A DNA stretch of 64,000 bases from positions 527,219 to 591,218 of the forward strand of contig NZ_SGWQ01000002.1 in NCBI RefSeq assembly GCF_004216555.1. Reading direction: 5' to 3'. Both the position numbers and the translations under genes were made by a program. The stretch is from Herbihabitans rhizosphaerae (lineage in GTDB: Bacteria; Actinomycetota; Actinomycetes; Mycobacteriales; Pseudonocardiaceae). The notes beneath the pieces are model-generated. The model did not search any database and was not told the origin of the DNA. It was given only the letters and a program-made list of their open reading frames with translations. Shown piece by piece: positions 25,281-34,640 of the stretch (position 1 is the stretch's first letter; each line of letters begins with the position of its first letter).

Positions 25281-26032
25281 GCCAGAGTTTGGATCGCGGC
25301 CTGGCTCTCGTGGAAGAGCTGGCCGGCGGGCGCAAGACGCTCGACGAGTTGACCGACGCCGCCGGCGTGCACAAGTCGACCGTGCTGCGCCTGCTGCGCA
25401 CGCTGGAGGCGCGCCGGTTCGTGCAGCGCGACGGCGTGCACCACTACCGGCTCGGCACCGCGCTGTTCGCGCTGGCCCAGCGATCCCTCGACGACCGGGA
25501 CGTGCGGCGCAGCGCCGAGCCCGCGTTGCGCGAGCTGAACGCCCGCACCGGGCACACCGTCCACCTGGCCAGCTACGAGGACGGCGAGGTCGTCTACATC
25601 GACAAGTTCGAGAGCCGGCACGCGGTGCGGATGTACTCGCGGATCGGCAAGCGCGCGCCGCTGCACTGCACGGCGGTGGCGAAGGTGTTGCTCGCCGCGA
25701 TGCCGGCGCCGAAGCGCTGGGCGATCGCGCACGCCATGGAGTACCCGAAGCTGACCGAGAACACGATCACCACACCCGAGGAGTACCTGGCCGAGCTGGA
25801 CCGGGTGGCCGAGCGCGGGTTCGCCGTGGACGACGCCGAGCACGAGGACTTCATCCACTGCGTCGCCGCGCCGATCCGAGGACAGCACGGGGTGGTCGCC
25901 GCCGCCTCGCTGTCGGTGCCCGAGGTGATCGCCGACCTGGACACGCTGCTCGGGCTCGTCCCGGATCTCCTTGCCACGATGGAGAAAGCCTCGATCGAAT
26001 GTGGCGCCGCACCCGCACGAAAGGATGTCTGA
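25277..26032 (+). CDS. IclR-family transcriptional regulator
   Basis: The protein is 251 aa. A winged helix-turn-helix lies at ~5-65 (SLDRGLALVEELAGGRKTLDELTDAAGVHKSTVLRLLRTLEAR), followed by the IclR effector domain with HLASYEDGEVVYIDKFES, GKRAPLHCTAVAKVLLA and AAPIRGQHGVVAAASLSVP. IclR proteins bind small acids such as KDG or related intermediates and commonly repress divergent catabolic operons. The ligand here is probably a pathway intermediate, and the likely operator is at 24205-24235. It is translationally coupled with kdgK and ridA. Confidence 0.92.
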   Translation: MSQSLDRGLALVEELAGGRKTLDELTDAAGVHKSTVLRLLRTLEARRFVQRDGVHHYRLGTALFALAQRSLDDRDVRRSAEPALRELNARTGHTVHLASYEDGEVVYIDKFESRHAVRMYSRIGKRAPLHCTAVAKVLLAAMPAPKRWAIAHAMEYPKLTENTITTPEEYLAELDRVAERGFAVDDAEHEDFIHCVAAPIRGQHGVVAAASLSVPEVIADLDTLLGLVPDLLATMEKASIECGAAPARKDV

Positions 26033-26412
26033 TGCCCAGGACCGCCTACCTCCCCGACGGCACCCGCCCGCCGGCCGTGCCGCTGTCGCCCGGCGTGCGC
26101 AAGGGCAACATCGTGCAGGTGGCCGGTCAGGTGGCGTTCCACCCGGCGACCAACGAGATCGTCGGTGAGACGGTCGCCGAGCAGACCCGCCAGGTCATGA
26201 CCAACGTGCTGGCCGTGCTCGCCGCCGCCGGTGCGACCGAGGCGGACGTGGTGATGTTCCGGGTGTACCTGACCGACGTCGCACACTTCGGCGAGATGAA
26301 CGAGGTGTACGAGGAGTTCCTCTCCGAGCCGTACCCGGCGTGCACCACGGTCTACGTCGGCCTGCCGCCCGGTCTGCTGGTGGAGATCGACGCGCTCGCC
26401 GTAGTCGACTGA
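26032..26412 (+). CDS. ridA: RidA family enamine/imine deaminase
   Basis: The protein is 126 aa. RKGNIVQVAGQVAFHPATNEIVG, VFRVYLTDVAHFGEMNEVYEEF and CTTVYVGLPPGLLVEIDALAV show the YjgF/YER057c fold with the conserved Arg replaced in context by KG-NIVQVAG and the usual Glu near the end (LLVEIDA). RidA hydrolyses reactive enamines released by PLP dehydratases, so it protects or speeds the fold-III dehydratase step. TGATG overlap with iclR. Confidence 0.92.
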   Translation: MPRTAYLPDGTRPPAVPLSPGVRKGNIVQVAGQVAFHPATNEIVGETVAEQTRQVMTNVLAVLAAAGATEADVVMFRVYLTDVAHFGEMNEVYEEFLSEPYPACTTVYVGLPPGLLVEIDALAVVD

Positions 26413-26431
26413 CCCCCGGTTAACGTGAGAT

Positions 26432-27295
26432 GTGAGCACCGAACGCCCTTCCATCGCCCGACGCCGCCGCGAGCAACTCCGCGACTTCCTCCGCACCCGC
26501 CGGGCCCGGCTGACACCCGGTGACGTCGGCATCGTCTCGGTCGGCCGGCGGCGCACACCCGGCCTGCGCCGCGAGGAGGTCGCGATGCTGGCCGGCGTCG
26601 GAGTCTCCTGGTACACCTGGCTCGAGCAGGGACGCGACATCACGGTCTCGGCCGAGGTGCTCGACGCGGTCAGCCGAGCGTTGCGGCTGACCGATCCCGA
26701 GCGCGCACACCTGTATCTGCTGGCGGGCCTGAATCCGCCGAGGCCGGACGTGCCGGCCGACGCGGAGATCACCCCGCAGTTGCGGCGCATGATCGACGCG
26801 TGGGCGCCGCGCCCGGCGGTGCTGCGCGACCGGTACTGGAACCTGCTCGTGGTCAACGACGCGGCGCGCGCCGTGTTCGGCTACGACGACACCGACTACA
26901 ACTGCCTGATCTCGTTCTTCACCAACGCCCGCTATCGGGCGATGCACGTCCCCTGGACCGACGTGGCGCCGGCCGTCGTCGCCGCGTTTCGCGCGGACGC
27001 CGCCCGCGCTCCCGGCGATCCGGGGTTCGACCGGGTGATCGACGAGTTGAGTGCCGCCTCTCCGGAGTTCGCCGAACTGTGGGCCCGTCACGACGTCGGC
27101 GCTCCCGAGCAGGCCGTCAAGGCGGTGCGGCACCCGGACGCCGGCGAGCTGATCTTCGACACGACGACCATGACGGTGGCCGATCGTCCGGACGGGTACG
27201 TCGTGCTGTACGACCCGCGTCCCGGTACCGGAACGGAGGATCGGCTCCGGTTGCTCGATCTCGCGCCGAACGTGGTGGTGCCAGTCCCAGGCTGA
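26432..27295 (+). CDS. XRE-type regulator with MmyB-like ligand domain
   Basis: The protein is 287 aa from GTG 26432. A helix-turn-helix lies at about 15-90 (RRREQLRDFLRTRRARLTP, RTPGLRREEVAMLAGVGVSWYTWLEQGRDI). A PAS-like MmyB domain follows (RPAVLRDRYWNLLVVNDAARAVFGY). Such regulators often control an adjacent short-chain dehydrogenase, which is what follows 44 bases downstream. It lies only 19 bases after ridA but has its own function; no operator was recognised. Confidence 0.88.
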   Translation: MSTERPSIARRRREQLRDFLRTRRARLTPGDVGIVSVGRRRTPGLRREEVAMLAGVGVSWYTWLEQGRDITVSAEVLDAVSRALRLTDPERAHLYLLAGLNPPRPDVPADAEITPQLRRMIDAWAPRPAVLRDRYWNLLVVNDAARAVFGYDDTDYNCLISFFTNARYRAMHVPWTDVAPAVVAAFRADAARAPGDPGFDRVIDELSAASPEFAELWARHDVGAPEQAVKAVRHPDAGELIFDTTTMTVADRPDGYVVLYDPRPGTGTEDRLRLLDLAPNVVVPVPG

Positions 27296-27339
27296 GCACG
27301 CACTGGTTGGGGCGCGTTCCGCCGGGCACCGTCGGTGCC

Positions 27340-28089
27340 ATGACACACCGATTCGACGGCAAGATCGCCCTCGTCACCGGCGGCACGAGCGGCATGGGGT
27401 TGGCGACCGCCAGGCGGTTGCTCGCCGAGGGCGCGCGGGTGATCATCACCGGGCGCGACGAGACCCGGCTGGCCGCGGCGGTCGAGCAGCTGGACGGCAC
27501 GGTCCGCGCGGTGCGCGCGGACGCGGCGAGCCTCACCGACCTCGACGCCCTGATGGACGTGATCAGCACCGAGTACGGCCGCCTCGACGTGGTCTTCGCC
27601 AACGCGGGCGTCGCCTCGTTCGGGCCGATCGCCGACGTCACCGAGAAGGAGTTCGACCGCGTCGTCGACATCAACCTCAAGGGCGTGTACTTCACCGTGG
27701 CCAAGGCGCTGCCGCTGCTGGCCGACGGTGCCGCCGTGGTGATCAACGCGTCCTGGACGCTGCACCGCGGGTTCTCCGGCGCCTCGCTCTACGCGGCGAC
27801 CAAGGCAGCGGTGCACAACCTGGCGCACACCCTGACGGCGGAACTGGCCCCACGGCGAATCCGGGTCAACTCGGTCAGCCCCGGCTACATCGCGACCCCG
27901 ATGTTCCACGACAACGTGTCCGTCGACGACCAGCCCGGTGTCGTCGCCGCGGTGGCCGCCGGGCGCACCGGGACTTCCGAGGAGGTCGCCGACGCGGTGG
28001 TGTTCCTCGCGTCCGCCGAGGCGTCCTACGTCAACGGGCAGGATCTGATCATCGACGGCGGTCTGGTCGCCGCGATTCCGGGCTCGTGA
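27340..28089 (+). CDS. Short-chain dehydrogenase/reductase
   Basis: The protein is 249 aa from ATG 27340. Cofactor loop TGGTSGMG (about 13-20), NAG motif (FANAGVASFG), catalytic Ser in NASWTLHRGFSGAS, YAATK (Tyr-x3-Lys) and the ISPGYIATPMF-type motif (VSPGYIATPMF). It is a classical NAD(P)-dependent SDR; the GRD after strand 2 suggests NADPH. The substrate is unknown. It is probably controlled by the preceding MmyB-type regulator. It ends one base before the convergent ferredoxin-like subunit gene. Confidence 0.88.
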   Translation: MTHRFDGKIALVTGGTSGMGLATARRLLAEGARVIITGRDETRLAAAVEQLDGTVRAVRADAASLTDLDALMDVISTEYGRLDVVFANAGVASFGPIADVTEKEFDRVVDINLKGVYFTVAKALPLLADGAAVVINASWTLHRGFSGASLYAATKAAVHNLAHTLTAELAPRRIRVNSVSPGYIATPMFHDNVSVDDQPGVVAAVAAGRTGTSEEVADAVVFLASAEASYVNGQDLIIDGGLVAAIPGS

Positions 28090-28545
28090 CTACATGGTGG
28101 CGGCGGCGCTCTTGATGGCCTGGCGGATTCGGGCGTAGGTGCCGCAGCGGCAGACGTTCTCGATCGCGTCGATGTCGGCGTCGGTGGGATTCGGGTTGCT
28201 CTTGAGCAGCGCGACGGCGGCCATGATCTGGCCCGGTTGGCAGTAGCCGCACTGGGCGACGTCGTGGTCGATCCAGGCCTGCTGCACGGGGTGGAGCGTG
28301 TCGCCGTCGGCGAGGCCCTCGATGGTGGTGACCGTTCGGCCGGCGGCGTCGGCGACCGGGACGACGCACGGGTTGACCGCTTCGCCGTCGAGGTGGCTGG
28401 TGCAGGCCTTGCAGACGTCGATGCCGCAGCCGTACTTGGGTCCGCGGATCCCGAGCTTGTCGCGCAGCACCCAGAGCAGGGACAGGTCGGCCGGTGCGTC
28501 GACGGTGACGGATTCGCCGTTGACGGTGAAGGTGTACTTCGGCAT
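28090..28545 (-). CDS. oxiA: (2Fe-2S) subunit of molybdenum hydroxylase (OxiA/IorA type)
   Basis: The protein is 151 aa. The plant-ferredoxin cluster motif is [17 protein letters not shown] and a later Cys in NPCVVP. The second cluster domain has [18 protein letters not shown] and [14 protein letters not shown]. This is the small electron-transfer subunit of IorAB/aldehyde-oxidase enzymes. It has no signal peptide and is probably exported in complex with the Tat-signal-bearing large subunit. It is the last gene of lcp-oxiB-oxiA. In Streptomyces rubber degraders oxiAB next to lcp oxidises the aldehydes made by Lcp. Confidence 0.85.
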   Translation of the reverse strand: MPKYTFTVNGESVTVDAPADLSLLWVLRDKLGIRGPKYGCGIDVCKACTSHLDGEAVNPCVVPVADAAGRTVTTIEGLADGDTLHPVQQAWIDHDVAQCGYCQPGQIMAAVALLKSNPNPTDADIDAIENVCRCGTYARIRQAIKSAAATM

Positions 28546-28553
28546 CGGGATCC

Positions 28554-30761
28554 TCAGCGGGGAAACGGTTCGAAATCGACCGGGAAATGGATGGGGAACA
28601 GGGTCGGCGTGGTTCCGGTTGCCCGGCGATAGGCGTTGGCGATCGCGCCGACCGCGGCGGGCAGTCCGAGTTCGCCCGCGCCGCCGGGTTTTCCGTGCGC
28701 CGGCATGACGACGATTTTCACGTCCGTGGGCGTGTTCTTCTGCCGGGCGTAGTGGAATTGCGAGTAGCTGCCCTCGAGTGGCAGCCCCTTGTCGATGTGC
28801 AGGCCGGCGCGCAGGGTGGTGGAGATGGCGTCGGTGAGCCCGCCGAGCATCTGCGCCTCCAACCCGCGAGGGTTGACGGGTTTGCCGACGTCGACGGCGA
28901 TAACCGCTTTGGTGACACGGGGTTCCGCGCGATCCCTGGCGTCGATCTCGACCAGGCACGCGGTGCACGACTTGTACTCGTCGTGGATGCCGATGCCCTG
29001 GGCGTGGCCGTCGGGCATGGGCCGGCCCCAGTTGCCGGCACTGGCGACGGCGTCGAGCACCGCGCGTTGCCGGTCGTTCTTGAGGAATTCGTGGCGAAAC
29101 GCGACCGGGTCCTTGCCCATTTTCTCGGCGATGAGGTCGACCATGATTTCTTCGGCGCCTCGGGTGTTGGCCGAATAGACCGACCGGAAGCTCGCGGTGT
29201 GCATTTTCAGTGGCACTTCGCTGAGCTGGTGTTTGGTGGCGCCGAAGTGATAGGGCGTGTGGATCGTGGTGAGAAACAGGGCCTGGGAAAAGGCCAGGTT
29301 TCCGATGATCGGCAGGTGGGTGACCGCGGCGCTGAGGATCTCGCCGATTCCGTGCCGGAAGTCGGTCTCCACGCTGGCGACCCGGTGTTCGAAGCTGAGC
29401 ACCTGGCCGAGCGCCATGGTCGCGCGGATCTTGTGGTGGCTTGCCGGGCGGGCCCGGCCGTGCCGCATGTCGTCGATGCGGCTCCACATCAGTTTGACCG
29501 GCCGGCCGATGGCGCGGGAGATCTGGGCGGCTTCCAGCGCGCCGTCGAAGAACAGGCGGCGGCCGAACGAGCCGCCGGCCTGGGTGACGTGCACGGTGAC
29601 CCGGTCGACCGGGAGACCGAGGGCCGCGGCGATGGTCTGCCGGGCGATGATCGGCGCCTTCAACCCAGACCAGATCTCGGCCCGGTCGGCCCGGACGTCG
29701 GCGATCGCGGAGTTGGTCTCCAGCGGAGCGTGGCTCACGAACGCGAACTCGAAGTCGGCGTCCACGGTCTGCACGAGCGGGTTCGGCGCCGGGAACCGTG
29801 GCGCCGCGTTCCGCAGTTTGGCGCTGATGTCCGAGTCGGACAGGTCGTCCACGGTGCCGCGATTCCAGGTGACCTCGAGGGCGTTCTTGCCGTCCAGCGC
29901 CTGACCGAAGGTCTCCGCCGTCACCCCGACGCCGGTCGGGATGACGCTGACGGCGACCACGCCCGGCATGGCCAGCACGGCCGCGCGGTTGTCCACCGAG
30001 CGCACGCTGCCGTTGATCGTCGGCGGCCGGCGCACCATCGTGGGCAACGCGCCGGGCACGTCGAGATCGAGGGCGTAGCGCACCTGCCCGGTCACGATGG
30101 CGCGCGCGTCCACGCGGGTGGTGGGCGTGCCGACCAGGGTGTGCTCGGACTCCGGTTTCGGTTGGGCCGCACCGGTTCGCAGCGTGCGGTCGGCCGCCGC
30201 CGCGGTGAGGGTGCCGTAGGTCGCGCGACGCCCATCCGGCGCGACGACCGCGCCGTCCCGGGTGTGAAGTTTCCTGGTCGGCAGGTCCCACAGTGTGCTC
30301 GCCGCGGCGAGCAGCCGGCCTCTGGCGGCCGCCGCGACGTGCCGGATCGGGTCGTACAGCGACCTGACCGAGTTGGAGCTGCCGGTGAGCTGGTTGAACA
30401 GCAGCTCGGGTCGGGCGTCTTCCAGGGTGACCGCCACGGCGCCGATCGGAAGGTCGAGCTCCTCGGCGACCAACATCGCCACGGCGGTCGTGATGCCCTG
30501 GCCCACCTCGGTGCGCGGGAGCCGGAGCCGGACGGTGTCGGTCACCTCGATGACGATCATGTGCGCGGTGGGCAGGCCGACCAGGATGCCCAGGTCGCCG
30601 ATGTCGGCGATCTCCGCGACGGCCGGGGGAGACGGGACGACCGCCGCCGCGGTCTTCGCGGTGCTGAGGTCCGCGGCGACGGTCAATACCGGCGCCGCCA
30701 CCAGAAAGGTGAGGAATCGGCGCCGTTCGATCCCGGTCGATTCCTTCGTGGAGCGTGCCAT
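28554..30761 (-). CDS. oxiB: Molybdopterin-binding subunit of aldehyde oxidoreductase (OxiB/IorB type)
   Basis: The protein is 735 aa. A twin-arginine signal lies at the N-terminus ([22 protein letters not shown]). The IorB-type architecture follows, with [64 protein letters not shown] and the C-terminal glutamate motif [24 protein letters not shown]. These enzymes hydroxylate aldehydes or N-heterocycles at a molybdenum-cytosine-dinucleotide site. It sits 25 bases after the lcp-like gene and eight before oxiA. Isoquinoline-type substrates are the alternative to polyisoprenoid aldehydes. Confidence 0.87.
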   Translation of the reverse strand: MARSTKESTGIERRRFLTFLVAAPVLTVAADLSTAKTAAAVVPSPPAVAEIADIGDLGILVGLPTAHMIVIEVTDTVRLRLPRTEVGQGITTAVAMLVAEELDLPIGAVAVTLEDARPELLFNQLTGSSNSVRSLYDPIRHVAAAARGRLLAAASTLWDLPTRKLHTRDGAVVAPDGRRATYGTLTAAAADRTLRTGAAQPKPESEHTLVGTPTTRVDARAIVTGQVRYALDLDVPGALPTMVRRPPTINGSVRSVDNRAAVLAMPGVVAVSVIPTGVGVTAETFGQALDGKNALEVTWNRGTVDDLSDSDISAKLRNAAPRFPAPNPLVQTVDADFEFAFVSHAPLETNSAIADVRADRAEIWSGLKAPIIARQTIAAALGLPVDRVTVHVTQAGGSFGRRLFFDGALEAAQISRAIGRPVKLMWSRIDDMRHGRARPASHHKIRATMALGQVLSFEHRVASVETDFRHGIGEILSAAVTHLPIIGNLAFSQALFLTTIHTPYHFGATKHQLSEVPLKMHTASFRSVYSANTRGAEEIMVDLIAEKMGKDPVAFRHEFLKNDRQRAVLDAVASAGNWGRPMPDGHAQGIGIHDEYKSCTACLVEIDARDRAEPRVTKAVIAVDVGKPVNPRGLEAQMLGGLTDAISTTLRAGLHIDKGLPLEGSYSQFHYARQKNTPTDVKIVVMPAHGKPGGAGELGLPAAVGAIANAYRRATGTTPTLFPIHFPVDFEPFPR

Positions 30762-30786
30762 CGGATTCCCTTTCGAATCGCCGGGG

Positions 30787-31962
30787 TCAGGGGCGGTTCA
30801 TGTCGGGAATCTCGATTTTCGTTTCCTTGCCCTTGGTGAGATAGAACAGGATGTACCGACGGGCGGCCTCGTCGATGGCCCAGGCGGCCTCGGGCACCAG
30901 CGGCAGCGGTAGGAGGCCTTCGCGGAACGCCACCAGTGCCGGCCATGCGGCCTTGATCGCCGGGCCCCAGATGGGCTCGCGCCTGATCTGGTCCCAATCG
31001 GATACCTGGTCGCCGACCAGGTATCGGGCGAACGCGTTGCACAGTGGCCGGCTGATGCTGCCAGGACTGGTCTGCTCGGCGAGTTGGCCGAGCAGAATGT
31101 CGGTCAATTCGACACCTTCTCGGGTCGGGCCCATGTTCGGCGGCAGAACCTGGTCGGACTGGGCATTGGCCGCGGCCCAGTCGGCGGGAATGTATTCGTC
31201 CCTGATGCCGAGAAGATGTGCGGTCACCTGCCACACGTGCAGATAAGCCTCGGAGTCGGCGGGTTTGATCGAGACCTTCCATTCGAGCATCTTGCGCATG
31301 GCGTAGGTCGGCAGCGTGTGCCAGGTGACCAGCATGTCGTTCTGGCTGATCGGGATGTCGCCGTTCCAGTGCGGGGATTGCGGCAGCAGATGCCGCACGG
31401 CCGCGTGCACCAGTCGCGTCTTCACGGCCTCGACCACACACGAACCGTCGGGGCGATACGCGTTCAGCGAGCCGACGGCGAAACCGAGAATGCTGGTCTT
31501 GGCGACGCGGTCCTCCATATCGGCGCCACCCTTGGAGTAGTAGACCGCGCGCGCCTCCTTGGGAATGGCGGTGCTGAGCATGCCGCCGCCGAGACCGTTG
31601 AGCAGATTGAGGTACAGCCCACGGGACTTGTTGAACTCGGCGGCGATCTCCAGCTTGCGGGAATCGGCCCAGGACGGCATTCGGCGGGCGTACTCGACGA
31701 AGTCGCGCACGTAGCCCGGTAACCCGTCCGGCACCGGCTGGTCGTTGCGGGTCCAGTTCCACAGCGCGGCGTTGACCTGCTGGACCTCGCCGCGATCGAG
31801 GATCTTGGCGGCCACCGGGTCGGCCTCCGGATCCCACACCCACTTGGGGTCGGTACCCGCGCGGGGCAGTGCGTTGGCGGACGCGGCGCCCAGCATGCCC
31901 AGCGCACCCAGTGCCGCTCCACCACCGACGAGGAACATCTTGCGCCGACTGAGGTCATCCAT
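30787..31962 (-). CDS. lcp: Lcp-like (latex clearing, DUF2236) secreted oxygenase 1
   Basis: The protein is 391 aa from ATG 31962 behind GGAGGAG. The twin-arginine signal is LSRRKMFLVGGGAALGALGM, with cleavage after SANA. The DUF2236 core contains EARAVYYSKGGADMEDR, KTRLVHAAVRHLLPQSPHW and QNDMLVTWHTLP. The Arg of KTR and the His of TWH are plausible equivalents of the LcpK30 Arg and haem-ligand His. Lcp proteins are haem dioxygenases that cleave poly(cis-1,4-isoprene) outside the cell into aldehyde/ketone oligomers. It heads lcp-oxiB-oxiA and is divergent from a TetR gene. A non-rubber MpaB-like oxygenase remains possible. Confidence 0.8.
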   Translation of the reverse strand: MDDLSRRKMFLVGGGAALGALGMLGAASANALPRAGTDPKWVWDPEADPVAAKILDRGEVQQVNAALWNWTRNDQPVPDGLPGYVRDFVEYARRMPSWADSRKLEIAAEFNKSRGLYLNLLNGLGGGMLSTAIPKEARAVYYSKGGADMEDRVAKTSILGFAVGSLNAYRPDGSCVVEAVKTRLVHAAVRHLLPQSPHWNGDIPISQNDMLVTWHTLPTYAMRKMLEWKVSIKPADSEAYLHVWQVTAHLLGIRDEYIPADWAAANAQSDQVLPPNMGPTREGVELTDILLGQLAEQTSPGSISRPLCNAFARYLVGDQVSDWDQIRREPIWGPAIKAAWPALVAFREGLLPLPLVPEAAWAIDEAARRYILFYLTKGKETKIEIPDMNRP

Positions 31963-32085
31963 GCTCTGAACTCCTCCTTGAGTCTGAGACACCCGACTTG
32001 GTACCGTGATACGCGTCATGCAACGGTGTATCACAGGAGACCACAACCTGAGCCGTGACACCAGACCTGCGAGAAAGGCTGATTC
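31963..32085. promoter_or_regulatory. Divergent promoter with TetR-type operator
   Basis: An inverted repeat GTGATAC (32006-32012) / GTATCAC (32028-32034) with a 15-base spacer lies midway between the lcp-like gene and the tetR gene. A related half-site CACCGTATCA occurs at 35781-35790 before the second lcp-like gene, suggesting one regulator controls both. The lcp ribosome site is at about 31971-31979 on the minus strand. Confidence 0.6.
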
Positions 32086-32760
32086 GTGGAACCTGCATTG
32101 TCCGCTCTGATTACCACCGGTGGATCGGAGTCCATGCTGGAACGCGCGTTCGCGGAAGCGGTCGAGCGGAGTGAGGGTGAGGACGAGGTTATCGGGCGTC
32201 TGCTCGACGCCGCGTACGAGCAGTTCTGTCGCATGGGAATCCGGCGATCCACCATGGAGGACGTCGCCCGGCGGGCAGGAATGTCACGGATCACCGCGTA
32301 CCGGCGGATCGCCACGAAGGACGCGTTGGTCGAGCAGGTGGTGCGACGCGAGTTTCGGCGCTACTTCGACCAGTTCCTGCTGGACATCCGGCAGGCGAAG
32401 ACGGTCGGTGACCGTGTCGTACTGGGATTTGTCAGCTCACTGCAGGCGATCCGGCGCAATCCGCTGATCGGCGGCCTGATGGCGACCGAGCCGGAGATGG
32501 TCGTCCCGTCCTTGATCAACGACGGTGGTCGGACACAGGCGACGGTGCAGCGATTCGTCGCCGGCCAGCTTCGCGCGGAGCAGCAGGCCGGCAATGTGTC
32601 CGACGAGCTGAACGTGGAACTCGTGGCGGAAATGATGACCCGTGTCTCCACGTCTTTCCTGATCAGTCCCAGCCAGGTCATCGACCTGGATGACGACGAG
32701 CAATTGCGTGAGGTGGCCAGGAAGTTTCTCGTGCCCATGCTGGAACCAGTGAAGAGCTGA
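32086..32760 (+). CDS. TetR/AcrR-family regulator of the lcp/oxi locus
   Basis: The protein is 224 aa from GTG 32086. A 35-residue extension precedes the helix-turn-helix (RLLDAAYEQFCRMGIRRSTMEDVARRAGMSRITAYRRIATKDALV). The C-terminal ligand domain is TetR-like. TetR-type repressors regulate lcp in Gordonia and related rubber degraders. The palindrome in the divergent promoter is the likely operator, and fadD lies 11 bases downstream in the same transcript, so it is probably autoregulated. Confidence 0.88.
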   Translation: MEPALSALITTGGSESMLERAFAEAVERSEGEDEVIGRLLDAAYEQFCRMGIRRSTMEDVARRAGMSRITAYRRIATKDALVEQVVRREFRRYFDQFLLDIRQAKTVGDRVVLGFVSSLQAIRRNPLIGGLMATEPEMVVPSLINDGGRTQATVQRFVAGQLRAEQQAGNVSDELNVELVAEMMTRVSTSFLISPSQVIDLDDDEQLREVARKFLVPMLEPVKS

Positions 32761-32771
32761 TGAGGTAGGCA

Positions 32772-34640
32772 ATGACCACCGAGGACGACTGTGCGCGAGC
32801 GATAGCCGGACTGACGATTCCCGCACTCGTACATCGCAATGCGACCGAGTTCGGCGCGTTGCCCGCGTTGACCACAATGGACGCGCCCGATCCAGTCACA
32901 TTGACCTGGGCGGAATTGCGTGACGAGGTCGCGGCGCTCACCTTCGGCCTCGAGGACGCGGGCCTGCGGACGGGTGACCGGATGCTGATCATGATGTCGG
33001 CCAGGACCGAACACTGGATCACCGACCTGGCCGCCGTGCATCTCGGTGCGGTGCCGTGCACGGCTTATCACACGCTGAGCCCGGACCAGTTGCGTTACCT
33101 CGGCCGGCACAGCAAGGCCCCGGTCGTGGTGCTGGAGGGTCGCGCGGAACTCGACCGGTGGCGGCCGATCCTGGACGACCTGCCGGACCTGCGCACCGTG
33201 CTGGTGCTGGACGAGGACGCGATTCCGGATGCGGATCCCCGGTTCCGCGCACTGTCCGAGGTGCTCGACACCGGTCGGAAACACTATGTGCCGCAACGGT
33301 TCGAGGAACTCTGGCGCGCGGTGTCGCCCGAGGATCCGGTCACTCTGCTCTACACCTCGGGCACGACCGGCGATCCGAAAGGCGTCCTGCTCAGTCACAC
33401 CAACGCGCTGTATCAGGCGGCCGCACTCGAGGCGATGGTGCCGCTGCCCGCGCACGCGCCGAGCGTGTCCTACCTGCCGCTCGCGCACATCGCCGAGCGC
33501 GAGTTGGGCATCTACATCCCGATCTTCCGCGCCGGGCAGGTGCACATCTGCGCCGACCCCGGCCAACTGGTGGGCACGCTGCGCCAGGTGCGTCCGGTGT
33601 CGTTCTTCGGTGTGCCGAGGGTGTGGGAGAAGATGATCGCCGCCGTCCGGTCGATCGTCGATCTTCTGCCGGAAGGTCAGCCCGCCGCGTTCGAACGGGC
33701 CCACGCGCTCACGCTGCGCGCCTACCAACTGCGGTCGAACGGCGCGTCGGTCCCCAGCGGTCTCGCCAGGCAGGTCGCCGAGGTGGACGAGGCCGTGCTC
33801 AAGCCGATTCGCGAGATGTTGGGGCTGGGCAACGTGATCTGGGCGGGCAGCGGCGCCGCGCCCATTCCGGTCGATGCCCTGAACGACCTCGCCGGCCTGG
33901 GTATCGAGGTGCTCGAGGTCTGGGGGATGACCGAGACGACCGGGACGGCGACGATCAACACGCCGGAACGGTTCCGCCCCGGCACGGTCGGGCTGCCCAA
34001 CCCCGGCATGCGGGTGAAGCTCGCCGAGGACGGCGAGATCCTGGTCCGCGGACCGCTGGTGTGCCTCGGTTATCTCCAGCCGGACGGCAGCGTGGAGCCG
34101 CAGACCGACGCGGACGGATGGCTGGCCACCGGCGATGTCGGCACCCTCGACGCGGACGGCTACCTCACGATCGTCGACCGCAAGAAGGAGCTGATCATCA
34201 CCTCCAGCGGGAAGAACATCTCGCCGGCGAGGATCGAGGGTTTGCTGCGCGCGCACCCGCTGATCGGCCACGCGGTCGCGGTGGGGGACCGGCGGCCGTA
34301 CGTCACCGCGATCGTGGTGCTGGACGAGGAAACGGCACCCGCGTGGGCGCGCTCGCACGGCATCGACACGGCCGCCGACGATCCGACCGCGCTGGCCGAG
34401 CATCCCGCTGTCCTGGCCGAGGTGGAGAACGCGGTCACCGCCGCGAACGCCAAGCTGGCCAGGGCGGAGCAGATCAAGAAGTACCAGGTACTCGGGCGGC
34501 CATGGACGCCGGACAGCGGCGAATTGACGCCCACCTTGAAACTGCGCCGGCGGGTGATCGGGGAGCGGTTCGCCGACCTGATCGACGGCCTCTACGAAAC
34601 CGAACGGGAGAAATCGGATGACCATGCCCTTCACACCTGA
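32772..34640 (+). CDS. Long-chain acyl-CoA synthetase (FadD15-like)
   Basis: The protein is 622 aa. The AMP-binding P-loop is LLYTSGTTGDPKGVLLSH (about 195-212), then WGMTETTGTATIN, GWLATGDVG and IVDRKKELIITSSGKNISP, with a C-terminal lysine context AEQIKKYQVLGRPW. It activates fatty or isoprenoid acids as CoA thioesters. In this locus it would take the acids made by OxiAB. It overlaps the acyl-CoA dehydrogenase gene by 23 bases and follows tetR closely. Confidence 0.9.
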   Translation: MTTEDDCARAIAGLTIPALVHRNATEFGALPALTTMDAPDPVTLTWAELRDEVAALTFGLEDAGLRTGDRMLIMMSARTEHWITDLAAVHLGAVPCTAYHTLSPDQLRYLGRHSKAPVVVLEGRAELDRWRPILDDLPDLRTVLVLDEDAIPDADPRFRALSEVLDTGRKHYVPQRFEELWRAVSPEDPVTLLYTSGTTGDPKGVLLSHTNALYQAAALEAMVPLPAHAPSVSYLPLAHIAERELGIYIPIFRAGQVHICADPGQLVGTLRQVRPVSFFGVPRVWEKMIAAVRSIVDLLPEGQPAAFERAHALTLRAYQLRSNGASVPSGLARQVAEVDEAVLKPIREMLGLGNVIWAGSGAAPIPVDALNDLAGLGIEVLEVWGMTETTGTATINTPERFRPGTVGLPNPGMRVKLAEDGEILVRGPLVCLGYLQPDGSVEPQTDADGWLATGDVGTLDADGYLTIVDRKKELIITSSGKNISPARIEGLLRAHPLIGHAVAVGDRRPYVTAIVVLDEETAPAWARSHGIDTAADDPTALAEHPAVLAEVENAVTAANAKLARAEQIKKYQVLGRPWTPDSGELTPTLKLRRRVIGERFADLIDGLYETEREKSDDHALHT

